From assembly GCF_010731895.1 (NCBI RefSeq), contig NZ_AP022596.1:1116001-1180000 (forward strand): DNA of 64,000 nucleotides. The letters are read 5' to 3'. Shown here piece by piece: positions 1-9,098 of this stretch. Made by a program: the position numbers and the translations under genes. The first letter of the stretch is position 1. Every line of letters begins with the position of its first letter. Source of the DNA: Mycolicibacterium helvum. GTDB lineage: Bacteria; Actinomycetota; Actinomycetes; Mycobacteriales; Mycobacteriaceae. A model generated the notes under the pieces. That model searched no databases. It was not told the DNA's origin and was given only the letters and a program-made list of their open reading frames with translations.

Positions 1-681
1 AACCCACACCGCATCACCGATGTGCTCACCGCACAAACACCGGTCAATCCGTACGACAACTACGGCAAGCACAAGGTCGAGGCCGAGGCGATCGTGCGGG
101 CCTCACACCTGGACTGGGTGATCCTGCGGCTGGGTGGGGTACTCACCACCGAACCCAACCTCGGCATGGATCCCAATCTGATCTTCTTCGAAGGTGTCCT
201 GCCCACCGACGGTCGGCTGCAGACCGTCGATGTCCGCGACGTGGCGTTCGCGTTCGCCGCGGCCACCACCGCCGACGTCGTGGGTCAGACACTGCTGATC
301 GGCGGTGACGACAGTCATCGGCTGCGCCAAGGTGACATCGGGCAATCCACCACCGCGGCGATGGGACTGGTCGGGGCGCTACCACCAGGACGTAAGGGCA
401 ACCCGAACGACGACGGCGGCTGGTTCGCCACCGACTGGATGGACTCGGCGACGGCCCAGCAGGTGCTCAAACACCAGCACTACTCGTGGCCGGAGATGCT
501 GGCCGAGACCGCGAACAAGGTGGGCTGGAAGCGCTACGCGTTCCGGGTGATCGCACCGCTGGCCCGGGAGTACCTCAAGCGCCAGTCGCCGTACTTCGGC
601 AAACCACCCGGGTATGGCAACCCGTGGGAGGCGGTCAGGAACAAGTGGGGTGCCCCGGAGAACGACGGGAAGGTGTCATGA
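1..681 (+). CDS. NAD(P)-dependent epimerase/dehydratase-like extended SDR (5' partial)
   Basis: The reading frame is open from base 1, so the N-terminal Rossmann nucleotide-binding part lies outside the window and 226 residues are visible. Counting from base 1, Tyr21-Gly-Lys-His-Lys25 fits the YxxxK catalytic pair of short-chain dehydrogenase/reductases. The hydrophobic stretch after it (WVILRLGGVL) and a later VDVRDVA motif are typical of extended SDRs of the epimerase/dehydratase type. The C-terminal part is long and Trp/Tyr rich and gives no further clue. The stop overlaps the start of the next SDR gene (ATGA), so the two are probably translationally coupled and may act on related substrates. 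The substrate cannot be told. Family assignment is fairly secure; exact function is unknown. Confidence 0.75.
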   Translation, partial: NPHRITDVLTAQTPVNPYDNYGKHKVEAEAIVRASHLDWVILRLGGVLTTEPNLGMDPNLIFFEGVLPTDGRLQTVDVRDVAFAFAAATTADVVGQTLLIGGDDSHRLRQGDIGQSTTAAMGLVGALPPGRKGNPNDDGGWFATDWMDSATAQQVLKHQHYSWPEMLAETANKVGWKRYAFRVIAPLAREYLKRQSPYFGKPPGYGNPWEAVRNKWGAPENDGKVS

Positions 682-1451
682 CCGAACAGGTAGCGGTGAT
701 TATCGGGGGTGCCTCCGGGATCGGCTGGGCGACGGCGCAGACCCTGGCAGCCCAAGGCGCGCGGGTGACGATCGCCGACCGCAACACCGAGCTGGCGCAG
801 GAACGAGCCACCACGCTGGGTGCGCCGCACACCTGGGCAGCCGTCGAGGTCACTGACGAAGCCGCAGTGGCACGGCTTTTCGACGATGTGGTCGCTCGAG
901 AGGGTGGGCTGCACGTGGTGGTGAACTGCGCCGGGTTCAGTGGGTTCGGGCTCGTCACCGAGCTGGACGCCGAGCAGTTCCGCTCGGTGGTGGACGTGTG
1001 CCTCAACGGTGCGTTCCTGGTGATCAAACATGCCGGGCGCCATCTCGGCGAGGGCGGCGCCCTGGTGTCGCTGACATCGCTGAACGGCCGCCAGCCGGCG
1101 ATCGGGATGAGCGCATACTGCGCGGCCAAGGCCGGCCTGTCGATGCTCACACAGGTGGCGGCCCTTGAGTTGGGCCCGCGTGGCATCCGGGTCAACGCCG
1201 TCGCACCCGGCTTCGTCCACACCCCGCTGACCGAGGGCGCGGCCGTGGTCCCCGGTGTCGTCGACGAGTACGTCGAGAACACCGCGCTGGGCCGGGCGGG
1301 AACCCCGCAGGACATCGCCGACGCGGTGGCCTTCCTGTGTTCATCCCAATCGTCGTGGCTCACCGGCGAGATCCTCGACCTCAACGGTGGCGCACACCTG
1401 AAGCGCTACCCCAACATTGCGGAGCACCTGACCCGACTGATGAATCAGTAG
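678..1451 (+). CDS. Classical short-chain dehydrogenase/reductase
   Basis: A 257-residue NAD(P)-dependent oxidoreductase. The cofactor-binding glycine motif GGASGIG is at residues 10-16, an NCAG motif follows, and the catalytic pair is Tyr147/Lys151 (YCAAK). The segment RVNAVAPGFVHTPL is the usual classical-SDR region after the active site, and the C-terminus carries the normal LTGEILDLNGG. Start: an ATG overlapping the previous stop by 4 bp (ATGA) gives the standard family length; longer in-frame extensions lie inside the upstream gene. It probably forms an operon with the upstream SDR and perhaps the AI-2E family gene 4 bp downstream. Substrate unknown. Confidence 0.88.
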   Translation: MTEQVAVIIGGASGIGWATAQTLAAQGARVTIADRNTELAQERATTLGAPHTWAAVEVTDEAAVARLFDDVVAREGGLHVVVNCAGFSGFGLVTELDAEQFRSVVDVCLNGAFLVIKHAGRHLGEGGALVSLTSLNGRQPAIGMSAYCAAKAGLSMLTQVAALELGPRGIRVNAVAPGFVHTPLTEGAAVVPGVVDEYVENTALGRAGTPQDIADAVAFLCSSQSSWLTGEILDLNGGAHLKRYPNIAEHLTRLMNQ

Positions 1452-1455
1452 TTCG

Positions 1456-2628
1456 GTGAAAACCGAGTTCACCCTCACCCAGAAGCGCGCGCTGGCGGTC
1501 ATCACCCTGCTCGCTCTGGTGTTGGGTGCCTACTTCCTGCGGCACTACTTCATCCTGGTGGTGATCGCTGCCATCGTCGCCTATCTGTTCACCCCGGTGT
1601 ACGACCGGTGCCGGCGCCGATTCGGGTCGGGGCTGTCGGCGACGTGTACGGTGCTGGTCGCGCTGGCGACCGTCATCATCCCGGTCGGCGCGCTGTTAAC
1701 GCTTGCGGTACTGCAGATTTCGCACATGCTGGTGCACGTAGCGGACTGGGTGCAGAACGCCGACATGTCCACAGTCGGTGATCACGCGCTGACGTACGTC
1801 AACCGGGCGCTGGCCAAACTGCCCTTCGGGCACTTCTCGGTCACCACCGAGTCGGTGCGGGACAACATGGTCAGCGTCTCGCAAGCCGTCGGACGGTGGC
1901 TACTGCACGCATTGCAGGGCGCCGCGGGCGGGGCGATCGGCGTGATCACGTCGTCGATCATCTTCTTGTACGTCCTGGTCTCGCTGCTGACCAACTCCGA
2001 CCAGCTGCTACTTCTGATCCGCCGGCTCAACCCGTTGGGCGAGGAAGTCACCGACCTCTATCTGGCCAAGATGGGCGCGATGGTGAAGGGAACTGTCAAG
2101 GGCCAGTTCATCATCGCGCTGGTCCAAGGTGTGCTGGGCGCGGCGTCCATCTACATCGGCGGCTTCCACAACGGCTTCTTCATCTTCGCGATATTCCTGA
2201 CCGCGCTGTCGGTCATCCCGCTGGGCAGCGGCATCGTCACCATCCCGTTCGGCATCGGGATGATGTTCTTCGGCAACATCGGCGGCGGTCTGTTCGTGGT
2301 GCTGTTCCACCTCATCGGCGTCACCAACATCGACAACTTCCTGCGGCCCATCCTGGTGCCCCGTGAAGCGCGGTTGGACCCCGCCCTCATGCTGCTGGCC
2401 GTCTTCTCCGGCATCGCGATGTTCGGGTTTTGGGGCATCGTGCTGGGCCCGGTGCTGATGATCATCATCGTCACGACGATCTCGGTGTACCTCGCCGTAT
2501 ACAAGGGCGTGGAGATGACCGTGCACGAACCAACCGAGAAGCGCGGCCGCCGATTCGGGCGACGAGTCAAAGCCGGGGCCGAGAAGACCGCGGCCGGCAC
2601 CGACGCCAACCCGGCTGACGACGGCTAG
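1456..2628 (+). CDS. AI-2E family transporter / conserved membrane protein (Rv1101c-like)
   Basis: A 390-residue polytopic membrane protein of the AI-2E transporter family (PF01594), whose members have been tied to autoinducer-2 export or, more often, to Na+/H+-type transport. Hydrophobic helices are visible near residues 12-30, 32-50 and 60-85, with several more in the C-terminal two thirds, including glycine-rich LGAASIYIGGFHNGFFIFAI. The C-terminus is a charged Arg/Lys/Ala-rich cytoplasmic tail. The start is a GTG 4 bp after the preceding SDR stop, suggesting co-transcription. M. tuberculosis carries a relative (Rv1101c) close to glpX, which fits the synteny. Transport substrate is not deducible. 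Confidence 0.82.
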   Translation: MKTEFTLTQKRALAVITLLALVLGAYFLRHYFILVVIAAIVAYLFTPVYDRCRRRFGSGLSATCTVLVALATVIIPVGALLTLAVLQISHMLVHVADWVQNADMSTVGDHALTYVNRALAKLPFGHFSVTTESVRDNMVSVSQAVGRWLLHALQGAAGGAIGVITSSIIFLYVLVSLLTNSDQLLLLIRRLNPLGEEVTDLYLAKMGAMVKGTVKGQFIIALVQGVLGAASIYIGGFHNGFFIFAIFLTALSVIPLGSGIVTIPFGIGMMFFGNIGGGLFVVLFHLIGVTNIDNFLRPILVPREARLDPALMLLAVFSGIAMFGFWGIVLGPVLMIIIVTTISVYLAVYKGVEMTVHEPTEKRGRRFGRRVKAGAEKTAAGTDANPADDG

Positions 2629-2679
2629 GACAACGTCTTCTCACCGACCCCAGTACCATTCTGCGGGTGGTCGACGAGG

Positions 2680-3855
2680 GTGAACACGTGGTCGATTGTG
2701 GCAACGTCACAGCCGCCTGAGCGCATCGCCGCCGAGCGCTGGTTCCTGACTCGCGGGCTCTCGTCGGTGTTGACCAACCGGGCGCGGTGGCGACGTCTGT
2801 GGCCGCGATCGGCACCCGCCCTGTCGGCGTTCGCGACGGTCATGGTGTCCACTGTCCTGGTCAAACTCGCCGGGGCCACCACCTACCAGCAGACCGACGA
2901 CGACAACCCGTCGGCCGCCCAGTGGGTACTGATCGCGATCGTGGCCGGGGTGATTCCGGTGGCCCTGCTGGTCGGAAAGACGGTCGGGCGGATCACCGAG
3001 GACCGCCGACGTGCAGCCGCCGCAGTGGCGGCGATCGTCGTTGCGCTGGTATGCGATGTCTTCAACGGTCCGACATCACATCCGCTGGCCGACGTGGGGT
3101 CCACGATCTTCGCCGTCATCACGCTATTGGGGCTCAACGGCCTGGGGATCGGCGCGGTTCTGGGCTGGGCAGGGCGGCTGACCGGCGAACACTTGGCGTC
3201 GGTGGGCGGGTTGTTCGCGCGAGCCCTGCCGGTGGTGCTGCTCACCGTGTTGGTGTTCTTCAACGGACCGGTGTGGTCGATGGCGGCGACGATCACCCGC
3301 GAACGGCTGCTCGCGGTCGCCCTGTTCATGACGTCGATCGCGGTCATCTTCCTCTACACCGGCATCGTCGAGCGCATTCAGCCACTGCTGGGCTCGACGA
3401 CTCTGCGCGAGGGCGACCAGCAGCAGCTCGTGGGAACGCCGTTCGAGACGATGCCGGATCCGCCGAGCGGCTTTCCGCTGCGCACACTCGAACGAATCAA
3501 CGTCATCTTTGTGGTGGTCGCGTCCGCGGTGGCACAGATCGCCTCGGTCGCACTGGTGACCATGATGATCTTCTTGATCATGGGCCTCCTGGCGCTGACC
3601 CCAGACCTGATGGCGGACTGGACTCATCACGGACCGGAAACATCGGCCTGGTTGGGCATCACGATACCGATCCCTCCGGCGTTGCTGCACGTCACCATGT
3701 TCTTGGGTGCACTGACGTTCATGTACATCAGTGCGCTGTCGGTCAACGACAAGAGGTACCGCACCCAGTTCCTCGATCCCCTGTTCGACAAGCTGCGACT
3801 AACGCTGGTAGCGCGCAACAGGTATCGCCAGTACATCGCCGCCGGCGCGCGCTGA
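2680..3855 (+). CDS. Conserved multi-pass membrane protein, unknown function
   Basis: A 391-residue protein with a short polar N-terminus and about nine hydrophobic segments: two around residues 45-65 and 85-105, a block between 120 and 235, and a C-terminal group at 275-370. I recognise no catalytic motif or named family. The GTG start at 2680 is the first usable codon after the frame opens and is preceded by a weak purine-rich stretch (cgagg). It lies 51 bp downstream of the AI-2E family gene on the same strand and 59 bp upstream of a secreted lipase, so it may be part of that transcription unit. The function is unknown and no homologue in the M. tuberculosis order is apparent. Confidence 0.7.
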   Translation: MNTWSIVATSQPPERIAAERWFLTRGLSSVLTNRARWRRLWPRSAPALSAFATVMVSTVLVKLAGATTYQQTDDDNPSAAQWVLIAIVAGVIPVALLVGKTVGRITEDRRRAAAAVAAIVVALVCDVFNGPTSHPLADVGSTIFAVITLLGLNGLGIGAVLGWAGRLTGEHLASVGGLFARALPVVLLTVLVFFNGPVWSMAATITRERLLAVALFMTSIAVIFLYTGIVERIQPLLGSTTLREGDQQQLVGTPFETMPDPPSGFPLRTLERINVIFVVVASAVAQIASVALVTMMIFLIMGLLALTPDLMADWTHHGPETSAWLGITIPIPPALLHVTMFLGALTFMYISALSVNDKRYRTQFLDPLFDKLRLTLVARNRYRQYIAAGAR

Positions 3856-3914
3856 AACCTCCGCGGCGGGATGCTGCTTTGATCCATCCGGCGCGTTGTG
3901 CAACGATCGGCTCG

Positions 3915-5111
3915 ATGAAGATCGTTGCCCGCCTTGGCATTCTGCTAACCGTATTGATCGCCGCCGTCATAGCCATGGGTGCCGTACCCGCCTCCGCGGC
4001 GACACCGGACTGGTCGGGCCTCGACGCACGCCACCACGACGGCCCGATCCCGGCGCCGGGCGGCTTGATCCAGGCCGTGCCTCTGGACCCGGCACTGTCG
4101 GTCGCCGGAGCGGGTGCCGCCTATCGCATCCTCTACGCCACCACCAACCAGCACGGCGCGCCCGCGGTCAGCACTGCCGTGGTCTTCACGCCGAAAAATC
4201 CTGCACCGCAGGGTGGTTGGCCTGTGGTCGCATGGGCCCACGGGACTGTGGGCTTGGGTGACGACTGCACACCGTCGGCCTTGCCACGCAGCCCACGCGA
4301 CAACGAATACCTCTCCCACTGGCTCGACCAAGGCTATGCCGTCGTGGGCACCGATTACGCCGGCCTGGGAACACCGGGCTTGATGAGCTACCTCAACAGC
4401 GTCACCACCGCGCATGCCGTCGTCGACTCGGTGATCGCGATGCATCACATGGATCTTCCGTTGTCCCCGGAATGGGTCATCATCGGGCAGTCCCAGGGTG
4501 GCGGGGCCGCAGTCAACAGTGCGCGCTGGGCAACCGAATTCAGCGCCGGCTCGGGCCTGGACTACCGCGGTGTGGTTGCCACCGGCACCCCGGCCAACAT
4601 CGAGGCGGTCGTCAAGCTCGGCGGACCCGACCTCGACCTTCCTGCTGAACTGGGGCCCGCCGCCAACAGCTACACCGCCTACATCCTGGCCGGGATCAGG
4701 GAGGCCAACCCCGGGCTCGACATCGACTCGGTGCTCTCACCAGCCGGGCGCGAGGCCGTGGACGAGGCCGAAACGCTGTGCAAACCCGAGCTGGACAAGG
4801 CCTTACGAGGCATGACACCGACCGGATTCTTCCGCGCACCGCTTGCCACGCTGCCCGGCATCGACGCGGCACTGGACGCCTACATGGGGACCCCGGTGAC
4901 CGGGTATGACCGGCCCATCTTCCTCGGGGCGGGGCTGCTCGACACCGACGTGCCCGCGTCTTCCTCGATGCTGCTGTTCGATCAGTTGCGCTCCAACAAC
5001 CAGGACGTGATTCTCAAGATCTACCCCGAAGAGGACCACAGTGGCACCGTGTTGGCGTCACTGGCCGACTCCACCCCGTTCGTCCATCAACTCTTCTTCG
5101 GCGATTCCTGA
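3915..5111 (+). CDS. Secreted lipase / alpha-beta hydrolase (LIP family)
   Basis: A 398-residue protein with a Sec-type signal peptide: positively charged start, hydrophobic residues 7-22, and an AxA cleavage site near 26-29 (ASA-A). The mature part resembles the secretory lipase family (LIP, PF03583). It has a WAHGT oxyanion-type motif and the nucleophile elbow GQSQGG with Ser193. An Asp (GLLDTDVP) and a late His (EEDHSGT) are in the right order to complete the triad. Likely role: extracellular hydrolysis of lipid esters. The ATG at 3915 was chosen because the signal peptide starts there; the frame stays open far upstream but lies inside the membrane-protein gene. Its 3' end overlaps the convergent ClC gene by 25 bp. 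Confidence 0.85.
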   Translation: MKIVARLGILLTVLIAAVIAMGAVPASAATPDWSGLDARHHDGPIPAPGGLIQAVPLDPALSVAGAGAAYRILYATTNQHGAPAVSTAVVFTPKNPAPQGGWPVVAWAHGTVGLGDDCTPSALPRSPRDNEYLSHWLDQGYAVVGTDYAGLGTPGLMSYLNSVTTAHAVVDSVIAMHHMDLPLSPEWVIIGQSQGGGAAVNSARWATEFSAGSGLDYRGVVATGTPANIEAVVKLGGPDLDLPAELGPAANSYTAYILAGIREANPGLDIDSVLSPAGREAVDEAETLCKPELDKALRGMTPTGFFRAPLATLPGIDAALDAYMGTPVTGYDRPIFLGAGLLDTDVPASSSMLLFDQLRSNNQDVILKIYPEEDHSGTVLASLADSTPFVHQLFFGDS

Positions 5112-6436
5112 TCGGGAGCGGGCATCCGCGCCCGCAGGCTGTCATAAATCGGCGGCGACCCCACGACTTTGGCCGCCAACACCGCAGCCGCTGTCGCGGC
5201 CATCATCGGGACGAGGGCCTCGGTCGTGGCCGTCATCTCCACGACAAGAACCAACCCGGTCACGGGGGCGCGCACGGTGGCAGCGAAAAACGCAGCCATT
5301 CCAGCCAGCACCATCGGAACCGCCAATGACGCTGCGGCCGCCGGCCACCCGGCGTTAACTCCCCCGACGAACAGCATCGCCCACAGCGCGCCCACGGCTA
5401 GCAAAGGCGCGAAGAGCCCGCCCGGCACCGCGGCCGCGTACGACAACGGGCCCGCGACGAACCGCACAACGAGATATCCGATGACGACGGTCAAGACGAT
5501 GTGACGCCCGGCGAGGATCGACTGCGTCAAGGTGTCGCCGCCACCCACCGCCAGCGGGTAGACGAACATCGCCAGACCGATGATCGCACCGATGATGGTC
5601 GCCCTGACGACGATGGGGATTCGGCGCAGCGCCGCGACGCTGTCGAGGAACCACAACACCAACCTGTTGTAGGCCGCGCCCAGAACACCCGTAAGCAATC
5701 CGAACACGACGAAGAGCGGAAGCCAAGCCAGCGCCGGGGCCCCGATCGGCTGGACGTGAAAATCAGGGTGGTTCCCCAGCACGAGCCGAGAGCACGACAC
5801 CGCCGCCGTCGCCGCGCACAGCGTCGCCAGCACGGTGGTGAAGCGGAACGCCTTCGTGACCTCTTCGAGGGTGAACAGGGTGCCACCGATCGGTGCGTTG
5901 AATGCGACCGCCAGGCCGGCACCACCCAATGCCGTCTGCATCATCCTGGCGTCGGAGTCGGGCAGCCGAGCCCACCGCGCTGCTTCGGCGCCGATCGCCG
6001 CACCCATGTGCACCGTCGGACCTTCGCGGCCCAACACGAGTCCCGAGCCGATGCTCAGCACACCGCCGACGAACTTCGCCGGAAGCAGCCGCAGCAGCGG
6101 TGGCCTGGCCGTGCCGAGAAAGACAGCCTCGACGTCCTGGATACCGCTTCCAGCCGCAAGTGGCTCCCACCGCACGATCACGGCAGCAAGCGTGGCGCCG
6201 ACTGCGGCGGCGGCCATCGGGACGAGCCAGCCCGGTCCGGGCAAGGTGTGAGCCCATTCGACGAGATCGATGCGCAGGCGGTCGGCTTGGTTCAGACACC
6301 AGCGGAAGGCACCGCCGACGAAGCCGATCACCACCCCGGCGATGATCGCGGTGACGCAGATGAGCACCGAACCCCGCACGGAATCAGAGGGGGGATCACC
6401 CGGGCTTGCCGTCGGCCGGGTCATCGCACCGCGCAC
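5087..6436 (-). CDS. ClC-family chloride channel / Cl-/H+ antiporter
   Basis: A 449-residue integral membrane protein with the ClC signature segments in order: GSGIQ, GREGPTVHMG (containing the gating glutamate), and GGLFAPLLAVGAL, the GxFxP anion-filter motif. About ten hydrophobic helices are visible. Length fits bacterial ClcA-like proteins without CBS domains. The protein probably exchanges or conducts chloride across the cytoplasmic membrane, for example during acid stress. The GTG at 6436 gives MRGAM; an ATG at 6424 is an equally good start and neither has a clear ribosome binding site. It is convergent with the lipase gene. The presence of the gating Glu favours an antiporter or gated channel over a plain pore. 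Confidence 0.9.
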   Translation of the reverse strand: MRGAMTRPTASPGDPPSDSVRGSVLICVTAIIAGVVIGFVGGAFRWCLNQADRLRIDLVEWAHTLPGPGWLVPMAAAAVGATLAAVIVRWEPLAAGSGIQDVEAVFLGTARPPLLRLLPAKFVGGVLSIGSGLVLGREGPTVHMGAAIGAEAARWARLPDSDARMMQTALGGAGLAVAFNAPIGGTLFTLEEVTKAFRFTTVLATLCAATAAVSCSRLVLGNHPDFHVQPIGAPALAWLPLFVVFGLLTGVLGAAYNRLVLWFLDSVAALRRIPIVVRATIIGAIIGLAMFVYPLAVGGGDTLTQSILAGRHIVLTVVIGYLVVRFVAGPLSYAAAVPGGLFAPLLAVGALWAMLFVGGVNAGWPAAAASLAVPMVLAGMAAFFAATVRAPVTGLVLVVEMTATTEALVPMMAATAAAVLAAKVVGSPPIYDSLRARMPAPDQESPKKS

Positions 6437-6615
6437 ACGAATCCGACGAGCACCTGTTCTCCTCCACCGTCCGAGGGCGACCCCAGCCGCACAGATCGCT
6501 GTGATGCTACGCGAACGTGCTCACAAGGGCGGTGGGTCGTCGTCTGACCCGGTACTCCTCAAGCTTCCCGGCGGGCAGCGGATCTCATCCCGGACCGAGC
6601 AGGAGGTCAAGGTGG

Positions 6616-7515
6616 CTAGTCGACCTGTTTGTACCAGGAGATCACGACCATCACCATCGCGGCGACCAGGGCGACGATCACCCACAGCACCAGGCTCACG
6701 TCGATCCATGCGCCCGGCGGCGGTGCGCCGGGCAGGATATTGCGCAGCGGCACAATGGCGAACAGCATTGCGGCGTACCACGTTGCGAACGGCATCTGGA
6801 ATTGCTTGCGCCTGGTGATCACCAATACCGAGGTGAAGATGGCGATGGTCGGCAGCGTGAGCAGGACGACGACAATGCCGAGGTCGAATGCCAGCGGACC
6901 GAGCGCGCGGCTGAATGTGACCTGCGTGGCGTCACCATCACCCTTGGCGTTCGGCGACGGCGCCACTTGCTCGCTGGACAGGTCCCAGCCCTGCAGAGCG
7001 CCGGCGATCTGGACCTTGGCCGGGATGATCTTGCGATCCTCGCCCTCCCCGACCAGCAGGTCGGCGCTGATGCCTTGGGTCTCGTAGCGATCGAACGGCC
7101 AGGTGTTCACATCACCGTCGACGTCAATGGTCGTCGTCACCTCGGCCGGTGCCGCACCTGCCGGAAACTTCAAGTCTCCCAAGGAGTTCCACGGGTGCAA
7201 CCGCACCGCGATGTCTTCCTTGAGAGTGTCCAACTTGTCGTCGACCAGGGAGTCCGCCGGGATGACAAGCACTTTGGCGTCGACCTTGTAGTCGACAGTA
7301 CGCAGTGCCTGCAGCGTGATCAGGACCGTCGTCTCTGATCCGTTGCCTTCGCCCGATGCCTCGAGTTCCTTGGCCGAACCGGACAGCCACCAGTAGCCGA
7401 ACAAGGTGACGAAGTAGGCGAGCAGCACAACGAGCACGGTGACGATGGCGGCCGTGCGCTTGGGCGCCGGCTTGGAGCGCGCCGGGGTCGCCGGCTCGGC
7501 AGGGGTTGTGGTCAC
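6616..7515 (-). CDS. DUF4436 family membrane protein
   Basis: A 299-residue protein with a proline/alanine-rich cytoplasmic start, one transmembrane helix near residues 23-47, a large extracytoplasmic beta-rich domain (about 48-205), and three hydrophobic helices at the C-terminus (about 210-232, 245-265, 275-293). This layout and the sequence match the DUF4436 family common in mycobacteria; no function is established. The GTG at 7515 is preceded by TATAAC on the minus strand (7530-7525), a plausible -10 box for a very short leader. Its upstream neighbour is the HNH gene on the same strand, 52 bp away. Confidence 0.75.
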   Translation of the reverse strand: MTTTPAEPATPARSKPAPKRTAAIVTVLVVLLAYFVTLFGYWWLSGSAKELEASGEGNGSETTVLITLQALRTVDYKVDAKVLVIPADSLVDDKLDTLKEDIAVRLHPWNSLGDLKFPAGAAPAEVTTTIDVDGDVNTWPFDRYETQGISADLLVGEGEDRKIIPAKVQIAGALQGWDLSSEQVAPSPNAKGDGDATQVTFSRALGPLAFDLGIVVVLLTLPTIAIFTSVLVITRRKQFQMPFATWYAAMLFAIVPLRNILPGAPPPGAWIDVSLVLWVIVALVAAMVMVVISWYKQVD

Positions 7516-7567
7516 GCGGGAAATGTTATAGGGGCCCGCCCGAAATCACAGCCCTTTGCCAGGGAGC

Positions 7568-9025
7568 TTAAAAGGGCGGCGGGTCGGGGTCGTTCGCCGG
7601 CAACGCGGGGCCGAATTGTGCGCCGTGCCGAGCCCTCCGCTGAGCACGATTGCGGCAGCGCTCAGCAGCGATGTACCTGGCACGGTTCTGCGCCCTGGTG
7701 GTGTTGCGCCGAGGCATCAGGACGGTGCGATCGCCTTCGGTCTCGGTGCCCGGCTGGCCGCTCGGAGCAGGTGTGGGAGCCATCAGACTGGGGAACAACA
7801 GGGCACTGCCCGGGGTGGTGACATAAGTTTGCCCACCGGGCAGCGTCCAGATAACGGTGCCGTCGGCCAATTGTCTGTCGCGCCAACCCCAGAACGTCTT
7901 GAGGATGTGACAGTGCCGGCATAGGCATTTGAGGTTGCCGGCGTGCGTCGGGCCATTCGGGTACGGGACCGTATGGTCCAGATCGCACTGGGTGGCCGGC
8001 TTGTCGCAGCCCGGGGCGCGGCAGGTGAGATCACGCGAGCGCACGAAACCTGCCAACGCACGCGACGGGCGGTAGCCGGATTCCGGCGGCAGGTCGACGG
8101 GGTGGATCAGTGGACTCAGCTTGGCTTGCTTGGCAAGCTCGAGCAGCAACTCGCCGGGGATCAAGGTGTTGGCCCCAAGTACGTAGCCCGACTTGTCGGA
8201 CCGCCCTTGCAGGGCGGCTTCCTCGGCGACGACGTGGATGACCACCGGCCCGGACGCAGGCTCTTCAGCTGCCGGGCAGCCCGGATCGCCGCATTGGCAC
8301 GCCAACCGCTCGGCGCGCACCGCCAGGGCGCCACAAGCGTCGGCACGGCGCTGCGCGGAGGTCCGCGGGTCAGCGGCGCACACCGATTTGGCCAGAGCAT
8401 CCAGCCGCTGGTTGAACGCCTGGGCATCGGTGGACAACAGCCGCGCCATGATTTCGGTACAGCCATCCATGTCGTCCCCGACGATCACTTCGCGGTCCTC
8501 GGCGCGCTTGCGGCGGCGCCGCACCGCGTCCGGGTCGTGTGCGATCACGATGCGATCGATTTCGGAAGCCAACTTCCCATCAGTCATCGACGGCCAGCGC
8601 CCAACCCGCTCGGCCAGCCGGCGGTCGACCTCGGCCAGCACCTCGCCATCGGTGATGAGGCCCGTGCGAAACACGATCGTTTTGTACATCTGCATGTCGA
8701 TGTCACCAGCAAGAAAGATTGCCGCGACTTCAGGGAGCTGTCGCATCGCCAGCCCATAGGTCATACAACTGCCGGCCTTACCGAGGCTGATCCGTAGCCT
8801 GGCAGCCAGTTCGGCGCCCACCGCGGCCCAGGTGTCCACCGCCCAGTCCTCACGCTCGCCGCGCTCGCGACGACGCAGTTCGAAGAGCTCCGCGATCGAG
8901 GCCAATCGCCGGGCTGCCTCCTGGTTCTCACCCCGAGCGGAGGCACAGATGCTGGTCAGCAATGCACGCGATTCGGCCGTATCCGACGGCTCAAAATAGT
9001 CGTGGTACTGACCACTTCCGAACAT
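7568..9025 (-). CDS. DUF222 / HNH endonuclease domain protein (13E12 repeat family)
   Basis: A 485-residue protein of the mycobacterial 13E12 (REP13E12) type: an alpha-helical DUF222 region over about residues 20-300, then an HNH nuclease domain near 355-395 with CRAPGCDKPATQCDLDH, followed by NLKCLCRHCH, giving the Cys pairs and the catalytic His of the HNH fold. The C-terminus is basic and low complexity. Such genes occur in many copies in mycobacteria and are associated with mobile or phage-like insertion sites, but the activity is mostly untested. The ATG at 9025 fits the family start; a TTG ten codons upstream is possible. TAGTAT 7 bases before the ATG suggests a leaderless promoter. Confidence 0.85.
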   Translation of the reverse strand: MFGSGQYHDYFEPSDTAESRALLTSICASARGENQEAARRLASIAELFELRRRERGEREDWAVDTWAAVGAELAARLRISLGKAGSCMTYGLAMRQLPEVAAIFLAGDIDMQMYKTIVFRTGLITDGEVLAEVDRRLAERVGRWPSMTDGKLASEIDRIVIAHDPDAVRRRRKRAEDREVIVGDDMDGCTEIMARLLSTDAQAFNQRLDALAKSVCAADPRTSAQRRADACGALAVRAERLACQCGDPGCPAAEEPASGPVVIHVVAEEAALQGRSDKSGYVLGANTLIPGELLLELAKQAKLSPLIHPVDLPPESGYRPSRALAGFVRSRDLTCRAPGCDKPATQCDLDHTVPYPNGPTHAGNLKCLCRHCHILKTFWGWRDRQLADGTVIWTLPGGQTYVTTPGSALLFPSLMAPTPAPSGQPGTETEGDRTVLMPRRNTTRAQNRARYIAAERCRNRAQRRARHGAQFGPALPANDPDPPPF

Positions 9026-9098
9026 ACGTTCGATACTACGCCCGGCAAGTGACAATCCGCGTTGGATACCAGCAACGGAAGCCGCGCGAACTAGCCTG

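Noticed and set aside
7568..9025. The HNH gene as evidence of an inserted mobile element around 7-9 kb
   Set aside because: 13E12-type genes are dispersed in mycobacterial chromosomes, and no terminal repeats or att-like duplications could be found around this copy.
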